Shown piece after piece: positions 53,975 through 64,000 of a stretch of 64,000 nucleotides of DNA. Source of the DNA: Brachypterus glaber. Lineage: Eukaryota > Arthropoda > Insecta > Coleoptera > Kateretidae. Position numbers and translations under genes: made by a program. The DNA is taken from the NCBI GenBank assembly GCA_958510825.1, contig OY294045.1:10529916-10593915 (forward strand), in the 5' to 3' direction. The notes under the pieces are model-generated. The model made no database searches. It was not told the DNA's origin and saw only the letters and a program-made list of their open reading frames with translations. Numbering within the stretch: the stretch's first letter is position 1; each line of letters starts with the position of its first letter.

Positions 53975-55435
53975 ATGCATGTTCACTATATATCCTCGTT
54001 AGGATATATTTCTATCGCACGAGTACATAGTGCATATTTGAATGAAATGACAACTATGCACACTCATTTATCCAAACGAGTACACATAGCTTTCATTTTG
54101 ACAAAAGTCATTTGACGTTTATAAAATGTTGAAATGTCAAAATTAAACAGGTTATTGTTAAAATATACATTTTTAAAGAGTCTAGACTGTAGATCAAACG
54201 AAAAATGTTGTCCGCAACTCGTTTGAATGATTTTTTGACTTCGCTTCGCGTCGTTAAAAAAACTTCATTCTCATGCACTAAGGACTAAAGTCGCTTACTC
54301 GTTACGAAAACTATTATTTCGTACACGAAATAAAGAAAAATGCATGTTCACTATATATCCTCGTTAGGATATATTTCTATCGTACGAGTACATAGTGCAT
54401 ATTTGAATGAAATGACAACTATGCACACTCATTTATCCAAACGAGTACACATAGCTTTCATTTTGACAAAAGTCATTTGACGTTTATAAAATGTTGAAAT
54501 GTCAAAATTAAACAGGTTATTGTTAAAATATACATTTTTAAAGAGTCTAGACTGTAGATCAAACGAAAAATGTTGTTCGCAACTCGTTTGAATGATTTTT
54601 TGACTTCGCTTCGCGTCGTTAAAAAAACTTCATTCTCATGCACTAAGGACTAAAGTCGCTTACTCGTTACGAAAACTATTATTTCGTACACGAAATAAAG
54701 AAAAATGCATGTTCACTATATATCCTCGTTAGGATATATTTCTATCGCACGAGTACATAGTGCATATTTGAATGAAATGACAACTATGCACACTCATTTA
54801 TCCAAACGAGTACACATAGCTTTCATTTTGACAAAAGTCATTTGACGTTTATAAAATTTTGAAATGTCAAAATTAAACAGGTTATTGTTAAAATATACAT
54901 TTTTAAAGAGTCTAGACTGTAGATCAAACGAGAAATGTTGTTCGCAACTCGTTTGAATGATTTTTTGACTTCGCTTCGCGTCGTTAAAAAAACTTCATTC
55001 TCATGCACTAAGGACTAAAGTCGCTTACTCGTTACGAAAACTACTATTTCGTACACGAAATAAAGAAAAATGCATGTTCACTATATATCCTCGTTAGGAT
55101 ATATTTCTATCGCACGAGTACATAGTGCATATTTGAATGAAATGACAACTATGCACACTCATTTATCCAAACGAGTACACATAGCTTTCATTTTGACTAA
55201 AGTCATTTGACGTTTATAAAATGTTGAAATGTCAAAATTAAACACAGGTTATTGTTAAAATATACATTTTTAAAGAGTCTAGACTGTAGATCGAACGAAA
55301 ATTGTTGTTCGCAACTCGTTTGCGACAAGTCCTTAGTGCACTAGAATCATTTTTTGACTTTGCTTCGCGTCATCAAAAAAACTTCATTCTCGTGCACTAA
55401 GCACTAAAGTCGCTTACTCGTTACGAAAACTACTA
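53975..55435. repeat. Tandem satellite array, four copies of a 365-bp unit
   Basis: The landmark ATGCATGTTCACTATATATC starts at 53975, 54340, 54705 and 55070, an exact 365-bp spacing. The first three units differ by only a few bases. The last has a small insertion near 55250 and another near 55322-55345. Each unit includes a short palindrome TATCCTCGTTAGGATA and the segment ACTTCGCTTCGCGTCGTT. The array starts about 40 bp after the SINA-like stop codon, and its CGAAATAAAG could serve as that gene's polyadenylation signal. Confidence 0.92.
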
Positions 55436-55479
55436 TTATATTACCTACAGAATAATTATTTCTTTTTATTGCCCAATTA

Positions 55480-55830
55480 AGTGCTAGCTTACACATTATC
55501 TACCGTTGTCAAGGCTTGTTTACCTTGAAAACCAATTGGCGATGGTGAATAATGAAAAAAAAACTAAGACAACTAGTCATTTTTTTTTAACTTATTTGTC
55601 AAACTGACAGCCATGTCAAAATAATGTTTATATATATTTTTATATATTTTTTACTGATATTTGGAGTTACTAGCTTTTGGTAGTAGAAAAAATGCACATA
55701 TGCATTAATGCATTCGCATGCGAACTGTCACAAGTGTTCTCGACTGATTCTTTGCCTTAACTACGTCTCAGCAAAAAAAAACTCCAGTCTTGAACACTAA
55801 AGAATTAGATCGCATACTAGGTGCATAATA
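55480..55830. repeat. Dispersed repeat, TAAGTGCTAGCTTAC family, copy 2
   Basis: Matches 20380-20760 over most of its length, including TTAAGTGCTAGCTTACACATT, ACCTTG..AACCAAT and CATACTAGGTGCATAATATA. It directly follows the 365-bp array. Confidence 0.75.
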
Positions 55831-55951
55831 TATGAGGATATGACTTTCAAAACGCAGTTTTTGACAAATAACACATTCAGAGACATTAACCAAATATATT
55901 TATATACATTAATTTAGGAACTATAGCATTTTTTATATAACCAATGAATAT

Positions 55952-56031
55952 TTCTGCCTTCCTAAGCTGAAAGGTCCTATCTGTGTATGTTAAACCTATG
56001 TAGATAGGACATTTCAGCTTAGCACGGCAGA
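55952..56031. repeat. 80-nt near-perfect hairpin, copy 2
   Basis: Differs from 26315-26394 at two bases only: G to T in the loop border and C to A in the 3' arm, the latter creating one mismatch. Flanking DNA is unrelated. Confidence 0.75.
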
Positions 56032-56049
56032 TCAGGTATTATCTATTTC

Positions 56050-56280
56050 AGAGGGGGGGGGGGGCATGACACCCCCTGGACTCTTAACAGGGGGGACCGG
56101 GCCCCGTTGGAATATTGTTTAAACTTTTAAATAATAAAAACCTCACCTCACATTTTTTAATTTTTAATTTTTAGTCTTTTTCTTTCATTCAGTAAAAATT
56201 TATAACTTTTATGTATTTTTTTACTTCAACCAATTTTGCCCCCCCCCCTGGGATTTTGAAAAGTCGGCGCCTATGTCAAA
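56050..56280. mobile_element. Small element with poly-G/poly-C ends
   Basis: Begins TTCAGAGGGGGGGGGGGGC and ends GCCCCCCCCCCTGGGATTTT...GTCGGCGCCTATG, the inverse of the end seen at 37886. The interior is AT-rich, without an ORF. Confidence 0.5.
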
Positions 56281-58186
56281 AAAAAATAGTTAAATTAGTG
56301 ACGAATTAAATCATTTTTACTAATTATTTAAAAATAAAAAAAATCACAAACTGCGTTTGAAAGTCAAAAGCTCGGTCAAAGTATAAAAATTTCGTTTTGA
56401 TAGTCCAGAATTTAAATGAATATCAGTATTATTAATATAATCTCTAATCTATTGAAAAATTTCAAAAATGTGTTTTGAATGTCACCTCCTCAGATATACT
56501 GGGCGAGTTTTATTTATGTCCATCTCTAAAATTAACATTAATCCTCATTCAATAAAAACGGAACTTGGGTGATTTATAAAATTTTACATTAGCTATAAAA
56601 TGGCGGATTTAATTTTTTTGTTTCGCCGGAAGTGGTATAAATATGTTTTTTTAAATGGAACACCCTGTATTTTTTTACATTTTTAAATTCAGCCGATAAT
56701 TCCATGTAAAAAACTGATTGTTTTTTTTTTCAAGTTTCGTTTTTATCGAATAAATATTAATCTTAATTTTGGGGGTGGACATAAATAAAACTCACCCGGT
56801 ATAGTATACCTATTCTATTATAACTTTAATTTTAATTTTAAATTGGTACATTCTTAGGTATCTACATAACTTTAGACTTTTTGTGATTATATTGAATGTA
56901 AATCACAGCAACAAAACTTTTTGGGCTGTGATATATAATATAATTTTTTATATAAATACAAATATACAGGGCGTTTTTGTTCATGAAGTGATACAAATAT
57001 TTTTTAAGTTATATTTAGAAAATCTGTATAATAAAATATATTTTTTAATTTAATTTTGCTTTTGTTTAACGAAAATATTGAAAAGTATAACATACATACA
57101 GAGTGTTCCGTTTAAATTGGAATCACCCCTGTTATTTTATGAGGGTCGGGTATTTTTTTAATACTTCATCAAAAACTGCATTTTCTGAACTAGTTTTCCA
57201 AAATATTAAATCTGAGCCTGCTACGATTTTTTAAAAAGTACCATTTTTTTTACATTAAAATTGACTGCACAGGAGGGTTCAGCATCCAAGGAGATGGCTA
57301 GCTGTCTTCATTTTCGCATTATTCTTCAGTGCTGCTCCATCCTCCAGTACCTTTTTTTTTTGTAATTTATAGGCTCTTTATACAGCAATTGTAAATAAAA
57401 ATAATTTTAGAACTTGAGTTGACATTTCTCATTTGACATAATTGGAAATATTTAGAAAAATAAATTTATATTTTAAATGTTTTTTAATTTGTCTATACAG
57501 GGTGTCTCAACGAAGACGAGTCGTTCTATATATAGTAAAGTATCCACTTTACTGTACAATGACTGACCCAAACGACGGGGAAAGTGTAACCACAGGACAT
57601 GGTAAAATATTTTTTTTAGATTAAAAAATTGTGGTATAAAATAAATCATAAGCTTGTTACTACTGTTTTTCTAAACCTCCAGGTAACCTACAAAAAATAC
57701 GTACTGCCCTGCTAATGCTTATTTAGTCACGGCTAATTTTTAAAAACGAATTAAGCATTTTTGCCGTTACACTTATCCCACTCCACCCTAATTAAAAAAC
57801 AAATATTTTTTTTAAGTTCTTTTCTCCAAAAAAAGAAAAAAAAATTAAAAAAAAATTTTTTTTCGCAAAAAAATTGAAAAAAAATTTTAATTTTTTAAAA
57901 AGAAAGCTTTTTCATTTTTTTAAAGTTTAACCCCCTTTTAACTGTTTTGTTTTTGGGGGGATTACTTTTAAAAATAATATAGATCTTTCCCTAATAGAAT
58001 TGATTTTTCCTGAAAATTTTGAGTCGGTCGGATTATTCGTGTCCACAAAAATTATGGCACTGGACGGACAGACGAACGGACGGACATTTTCAAAGTTTAT
58101 TATTTTTTCAAGAAACACATTTGTATCCAAGAATTTTTTGTCTTGGACTTTTTTTAGCGATTCTGGAAAATTCTTCTTCTACTTCC
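56281..58186. other. Intergenic, decayed repeats
   Basis: Several scattered ends of the ACACCCTGTAT / ACAGGGTGT type (about 56660, 57500) and CTCACCCGG; poly-T and poly-A runs near 57800-57910; a GGACGGACAGACGAACGGAC run at 58060. No gene seen. The 57442-57624 frame starts inside a repeat end. Confidence 0.45.
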
Positions 58187-59028
58187 TTATAATAGGGAAG
58201 TCAGGATTAACTGGGCTACAGGGTTAACTGGTCCACCTGGATTTTATCAACTCTTTTTATTAGTATTGGCGCCTTAGGGCAAATTCTAGTGATATTTAGT
58301 TAGTAGTATTGTTTAAAGTATTATGACGGACCGTGTTGTCCACGTGTAAGTTGTAGTAAAGAAAGTTAATTTTTTTCGATGAAAAGTGGGTATTTACCTT
58401 AACTTTTATTTTTTAATTAATACTTTTTTTATTAATAGGAGGATCTAGACTAATATTTTACCTAATATACTGAGTATTTTATTAATTATTCTGCATAATT
58501 TTCGCCTTCTAATATCTTATTAAGTAATAAAATTTTACGATTTTATTCAGTGGTGTCATTCAGGGTTAACTGGTTCGGGGTTAACTGGACCACTTATGTC
58601 AATATTAATTAGTTCGGGGTTAGCTGGGCCATGTCCAGTTAACCCCGAACCAGTTAACCCTCAGATATATCTAATATTTAACATATGTTGTCTATTTTTA
58701 TGTTAGAATTAAATTTTATTTGATTTCAAATCGTTTTTATTCACAATAATTACAATACAATACATTTTTGTTAGTGGACCAGTTAACCCTGAGTAGTGGT
58801 CCAGTTAACCCTGCTCTATGGGATTAACTGGTCCAGCGGGGTTAATTGGTTTATCGTTAATAACTTTTTTTATATAAATAATATTTGTCTGAAGTATTAA
58901 TATGTTCTAACTATAGTATTAATCTACCTTTTGCTATAGAAAATATTTGAAAATTTTTTACAGGTTTTTCAAAAACTCGATATGAAAAAAAGCGGCCCAG
59001 TTAACCCCGACTTCCTCTACTATTAATA
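58187..59028. mobile_element. Transposon-like element with about 12 GGTTAACTGG motifs
   Basis: Outer inverted ends TAATAGGGAAGTCAGGATTA / TAGTAGAGGAAGTCGGGGTTA, each followed by ACTGGGC. The word GGTTAACTGGTCCA or its inverse CCAGTTAACC occurs about a dozen times: near 58203, 58222, 58562, 58578, 58616, 58638, 58651, 58780, 58801, 58822, 58841 and 58995. Both orientations are present. A central pair (58560-58665) forms a hairpin. No transposase. Confidence 0.7.
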
Positions 59029-59487
59029 GCGCTAGAATTCTAGCGCTACGCGCTGTGAGTAATATAATAATATGGAAACGTGGTGATGCCAGAAAAAATT
59101 CTGCAGCAATTGTCCTTTAAAGGTAAAAAACTAATTTTTTTCTCCACCCTTTAAGGGAATTGAATGAATCCTACTCTAAGCACCGAACATTTGGAGAGGG
59201 GTAGTGCAAACGTCCACGTGATCAACTATCGACCAGCATCTTGCCATCCCTACCGCTATTATCAAACTCTTCATAGAACGTTATGCTAGAAAAGCGTATA
59301 TGCAATGGTATTTAAATTTTTAAAATAGTAAAAAATTACCCGAGATCAAAAATTTTTATTATGTTACCCGTTTCACATAGGGGTATTTAGGCAATCTGGG
59401 AGGTCAAAATTATTTTTCAAATAATTCGATATAGAATGTGTTTTCATGTTATAGTAAACGATAAAAAAGTAAAAAACCATTTTTATT

Positions 59488-60170
59488 TATACCGGGTGTC
59501 CTATATAAAAGGATCAACCCTTAATAATTTTTAAACCAAATTAAAAAAAATCCTCGGACAGGTCGATTTTTGTTTCAAAGGGCATATTTTTTGATGATAT
59601 CTCCACCACCTCCCAATTATCCCTCCGCCGTGGGGAGGTACCAACTTTGAATTATTAAAAGACTATATATTGAGTAATACCTTGATTAAAAGGTATTTTA
59701 ATTCTCTGTTTAACGGTGTCTTGTTTTTGTAAATCGGTCCAGCCACTCTCAAGATTTTTAACCTTAAATTTATTAAAGGCGCTCCATTATTTTTTGACAG
59801 TTTACCCATTACATACTTCTTAACTTTAAAATTTATTATTTTTAGAAAAAAGCCTTGGACAGTTTGATTTTTCGTTAAGGACATCATTTAATGTTATCCC
59901 CATCCCAACCAAAAAAATAATGGGGTGCTTCGAAACCTTAAGGATAAATATCTTGAGAATGGCTGAACCGATTTTCAAAAACAATACACCGTTGAATGGA
60001 GAATTAAAATACCTTTCCAACGGATATTACTCAATATATAGTGTCATTTAGAATTTCAAAGTTGGTGGTGAAAATATCATCAAAAGATATCCCTCTTGAA
60101 ACAAAAATCGACCTGTCTGAGGATTTTTTCTAAAAAAAATTAGTTTAATTATTGAGGGTTAAAACTTTTT
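59488..60170. repeat. Fold-back element with ACCGGGTGTCC left end
   Basis: AATCCTCGGACAGGTCGATT, ATATTGAGTAATA and TCGGTCCAGCCACTCTCAAG have inverted partners up to about 60165. The 64-74 aa frames here lie in the arms. Confidence 0.75.
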
Positions 60171-60179
60171 AATGGGAGG

Positions 60180-60300
60180 CCCAAGGCCGTATCCAGGGGG
60201 GGGGGCGGGGGCCGGGGGGCCCGGGCCCCCCCGAAATCCTAAAATTTTATACGAAAATCTAAAAAATTTCAAAGCTTCTCCGGGACCCGGGTTCAAGGCC
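60180..60300. mobile_element. GC-rich transposon end
   Basis: GGCCGTATCCAGGGGGGGGG...CGGGCCCCCCCGAAAT followed by CCCGGGTTCAAGGCCCGG. The GTATCCAGGGGG type of end is common to insect DNA transposons. No partner end was found. Confidence 0.45.
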
Positions 60301-60349
60301 CGGTGTTGATAGTTTCTTTTGGTTTATAATAAATAGTTTATACTTTATT

Positions 60350-61545
60350 TTTACTCCCCCAGAACGATAAGGACACAAAGCAAAGCAAATATGCAGGCTC
60401 TTTTCCAAGTCGACCATACACCTTAAAATTGGTAAAAAATTTCGCCCGCGGCGCTAGAGCGTTTTTCCACTTTTAAAATTAAAATAGACTATAACATTTC
60501 TAAAAAGATTCGCCTGCGGCGCTATAGCCTTTTTACTCCCCCAGAACGATAAGGGCACAAAGCGATCAAATATGCAGGCTCTTTTCCAAGTCGACCATAC
60601 ACCTTCAAATTCGTAAAAAATTTCGCCTGCGACTCTAGAGTTTTTTTTGCATTTAAACTTTAAATACACTTTTAAAATTAAAATAGTCTATAACATTTCT
60701 AAAAAATTTCGCCTGCGGCGCTATAGCCTTTTTACTCCCCCAGAACGATAAGGGCACAAAGCGATCAAATATGCAGGCTCTTTTCCAAGTCGACCATACA
60801 CCTTCAAATTCGTAAAAAATTTCGCCTGCGACTCTAGAGTTTTTTTTTGCATTTAAACTTTAAATACACTTTTAAAATTAAAATAGTCTATAACATTTCT
60901 AAAAAAATTCGCCTGCGGCGCTATAGCCTTTTTACTCCCCCAGAACGATAAGGGCACAAAGCGATCAAATATGCAGGCTCTTTTCCAAGTCGACCATACA
61001 CCTTCAAATTCGTAAAAAATTTCGCCTGCGACTCTAGAGTTTTTTTTTGCATTTAAACTTTAAATACACTTTTAAAATTAAAATAGTCTATAACATTTCT
61101 AAAAAAATTCGCCTGCGGCGCTATAGCTTTTTTAATCCCCCAGAACGATAAGGGCACAAAGCGAAGCAAATATGCAGGCTCTTTTCCAAGTCGACCATAC
61201 ACATTAAAATTCGTAAAAAAATTCGCCTGCGGCGCTAGAGTGTTTTTGCATTTAAACTTTAAATACACTTTTAAAATTAAAATAGACTATAACATTTCTA
61301 AAAAAATTCGCCTGCGGCGCTATAGCTTTTTTACTCCCCCAGAACGATAAGGGCACAAAGCGAAACAAATATGCAGGTTCTTTTCCAAGTGGGTAGGGTC
61401 TTTTCCAAGTCGAACATACACCTTCAAATTCGTAAAAATTTTCGTTTCGTTTTTCTTGCATTTAAACTTAAAATAGTAATACTTCTAAAATTCAAATAGG
61501 CTATAAAATTTATAAAAAAAATCGCCTGCGGCGCTATAGCTTTTA
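60350..61545. repeat. Tandem array, six copies of a ~200-bp unit
   Basis: AGAACGATAAGG.CACAAAGC begins at 60361, 60543, 60742, 60942, 61142 and 61341 (spacing 182, 199, 200, 200, 199). Each unit has two TTCGCCTGCG.C-type words, AATATGCAGGCTCTTTTCCA and AAAATTAAAATAG.CTATAAC. The first and last copies are the most diverged. Confidence 0.92.
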
Positions 61546-62868
61546 TACGTTCTTTTTTATTGGAGTTTATAAAACCTAAGCTTGAAATTTGTCAATATTT
61601 TCGCATAAGGCGCTAGAACTTATACCACTGTTTTCAAATTTAAATAGACCAGCACAGTTGTAAAGTTTTCTAGACTCAAATTTCAAAAAAATACACTAAA
61701 AATAGCACTTAAGTGAAACGTATTTTTTTAGTTAATGTAAGAGATATAGCCACAGAAAGCTACGTAAGATAGGCACACTTACCTGCTCTATCAGAATCCA
61801 TGCTATTTATTTATAACTGTATACAAAAAAAAAAGGAAAAATAGCTACTTATAGGCGAAGGAACCGAAAAACAAAGCTTGCACTTGAAATGACAACTACG
61901 TTTCGACCGATCGTAGTGGGGCTAGGAATGTACGGGGTGTGGGGAATATACTGTATCTCGACTTTATATAGGACCTTCCCTTTTCTGCTTACGCTTAAGT
62001 TTTTATGACCGACTTTTGGCCGGCTAGATCAGCCAAATACCCGTCTGTGTGTTCATCTGTTCCAAATCAAAATGAATTAATTTCTGTGAGAAGAACCCTA
62101 ATGTTTTTGAAAAAAATCTATGTAAAAATTATAAAGTTACAGGGGGCGCAACATTTCAAAACATTATAAAAATACATGGTAAAGTTCAGTTATCGTACTC
62201 CGATAAGTTTCAAATTAAGGTTTTTTTACAATAATTATTATTATTTAAACAATATTAGTATAGGCGGATAATATGACAAATACCAAAAGCGGATAAGATG
62301 ACGATACTTCATATAATACATATAAATAATATCGATGTAAACGTTTCGAATGAAAAGAACTGTCTATTATGCGGGGATATTGGTAAAGATAATGAGGTAT
62401 GGTTTTAATGCTTTAGCTGCAGATTATAGACCTATGCTTAGCTCAATGAAATGAGTTCAAATAAGCCAAAATAAAGATTTAGATTTGTGATTTTTGTGAA
62501 AATTAAAATACCCTTCAATATCCTTACAAGTTTTAAGCTATTTTTTTTATTCTTATTATTTTGTTGTTTTTAATGAAGTTTTTTTTTAGATTTTCTATTC
62601 TTCGTCAACTTACCCTGGTGATAAGATGACTGTTTACATTTTCTTTTAATTATTTTTTTTAAGGAAATAATAGAAACAAAACAAAATGTATAAACTAGAT
62701 AAACTATTACTTAAATTACCACCTTCTAAATAAAAGAAATGATTTAATTGAAAACCCTATTTTATAAAAACCATCAAAACTTATATTCCCCTACTTACGC
62801 AAAATATTTTTTCACTTAGCTAACTTAGCTAACTAGTTTATTGAGACAAAGAAACTATCTTATACAGG
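61546..62868. other. Intergenic, no gene
   Basis: AT-rich. Includes CTTTTGGCCGGCTAGATCAGCC near 62015 and GGCGGATAATATGACAA / GCGGATAAGATGACGA near 62265-62305. No coding signal. Confidence 0.45.
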
Positions 62869-63250
62869 GTGTTTTATAAACAGAGGTACTAAATTTAAAG
62901 GGTAATATAACATTTAAAAATATTAAAAAAAGTTCCTATAAACCTTGGTCCGAAAATAGGCCCTAAGGAAGCTAAGCCTTCTAAGGGTCTAAAATAGTGG
63001 TTTTATTAAATATATCTGAAACCCTACAAACTACAGCAGTTATTAACTTGCTAGCAGCCATACACATGGTTTATATTAGTAACAATTTGCTACATTTCCG
63101 CCACTTTCCCAGGAATTTTCCCCCTGTTTTAATTGTTTTAAAATCGTAACAACTTTGGCTAAAAATATAGTAGAGCTAAACTGAACAAAAAAAAAACACT
63201 AAAATACGTGCAGAACCAAACGAAAGTAACGCGTGATATACCGGGTGTCC
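62869..63250. repeat. Repeat, GGGAGCTACGGCCC family relative
   Basis: ACAGGGTGTTTTATAAA at the left, then AAAGTTCCTATAAACCTTGG...GGCCCTAAGGAAGCTAAGCC, similar to 11340-11400 and 11903-11960. Confidence 0.5.
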
Positions 63251-63950
63251 CAACTCTATTTACCCAGCGATTTTCTCGTAAACTAAAAGAGATAATCAAG
63301 TTCTGAGAAAACCATATTAAATAAGACAACTTAAACTATCTTTTAGCATATATTTGATAGTTTCAGCTCTTGAAATCTGGGCAGGGGGCATACAGGGACA
63401 TTTTTTTAAATGAACTGGGGGGTCGTGTGATACATCATTTTATATCTTATAAAATTCATTTAACTTTATATTTTTTGTGTTGTTTAAACTTTTTTTTTTG
63501 GTTTAAAATAGGGTTAAAAATGGGTATTTTTGTCAACATTTCTCCAAAAAATCAAACAATTTTTTAAAAATTACTAATTTCATGATGAAAAAACGTAAAT
63601 TATACTTTTAAACTAATTTTAATTGACATAAATAAAAATTTACAAAAAAAAAACTTAAAAAATTGTATTTTTTATCACAAAAAATTAAAAAATCAAAACC
63701 TGTTTAAAAAATTAAAAAATATACAGTCCAATAGAGAATTTTATTTGCTTTAAAATGATGTATCACACGACCCCCCTTTTCATTTAAAAAAATCCCACCC
63801 ATGCCCCCTGCCCACATTTTAAGAGCTGAAAGTATTAAATATATGCTAAAAGATAGTTTAAGTTGTCTAATTTAAGATGGTGTTCGCGGAATTTGATTAT
63901 CTCTTTTAGTTTTCGAGAAAATTGCTGGGTAAATAGAGTTGGGACACCCG
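63245..63950. repeat. Fold-back element, GGGGCAGGGGG family, copy 3
   Basis: Ends GGGTGTCCCAACTCTATTTA and the exact inverse TAAATAGAGTTGGGACACCC, flanked by ATACC/GGTAT. The arms repeat the GACAACTTAAACTATCTTTT...GGGCAGGGGG sequence of copy 2. This copy shows the true ends of the family. Confidence 0.85.
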
Positions 63951-64000
63951 GTATAATACCTAGTAACTGCATATTGCACGCAGGCATGATATGAACAAAA

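Noticed and set aside
53975..55435. Regular repeats as a CRISPR-like array
   Set aside because: Units are 365 bp with no spacer structure and the genome is eukaryotic; this is satellite-type DNA.
1..64000. tRNA and rRNA genes
   Set aside because: I saw no cloverleaf with the expected B-box sequence and no rRNA-like block; a covariance-model scan would be needed to exclude decayed copies.

Overview
This is nuclear DNA from a eukaryote, almost certainly an insect. It is strongly AT-rich, genes have short GT-AG introns (59-302 bp) apart from two repeat-filled ones, and the proteins read as insect orthologues of conserved eukaryotic genes. The many dispersed repeats ending in the ACACCCTGTAT / ACCGGGTGT type of sequence are common in insect, including beetle, genomes. 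The exact taxon cannot be fixed from the sequence alone; beetle is my best guess.

Layout. 1-5.9 kb: repeats only. 6.0-27.9 kb, minus strand: a complete three-exon sphingosine kinase gene (588 aa) whose 17.0-kb first intron and 3.0-kb second intron are packed with fold-back elements, a deleted Tc1-like transposon with 0.7-kb inverted repeats, non-LTR retrotransposon scraps and possibly a small nested gene. 27.9-28.5 kb: a putative bidirectional promoter. 28.5-30.3 kb, plus strand: an unrecognised 79-aa protein, then translation factor eIF3e (436 aa, two exons). 33.4-34.2 kb, minus: Mediator subunit MED10 (131 aa, three exons). 35.3-35.8 kb, minus: nuclear envelope phosphatase regulatory subunit 1 (127 aa, three exons). 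38.2 kb, minus: one candidate orphan first exon. 40.28-51.43 kb, minus: a full-length 11.1-kb Ty3/gypsy LTR retrotransposon with 2303-bp LTRs that look identical, a 4-bp target duplication, and gag and pol ORFs joined by a probable -1 frameshift. 52.4-53.9 kb, plus: a 509-aa protein with two fused SINA/SIAH modules. 54.0-64 kb: a 365-bp tandem array, a roughly 200-bp tandem array, a transposon-like element full of GTTAAC motifs, and more fold-backs.

How the genes relate. The housekeeping genes (sphingolipid signalling, translation initiation, transcription mediator, lipin phosphatase control) are not an operon; they form a compact gene island at 27.1-35.8 kb between repeat-rich flanks. Sphingosine kinase and the 79-aa gene are head-to-head; eIF3e and MED10 are tail-to-tail.

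The dominant architectural theme is palindromic DNA: about twenty fold-back elements fall into several recurrent families. I found no proven new biochemical system. The observations I rate highest are an 80-nt near-perfect hairpin present twice with only two differences, a fold-back element lying 10 nt inside a sphingosine kinase splice donor, the GTTAAC-motif element, the fused double-SINA protein, and the apparently very young retrotransposon.
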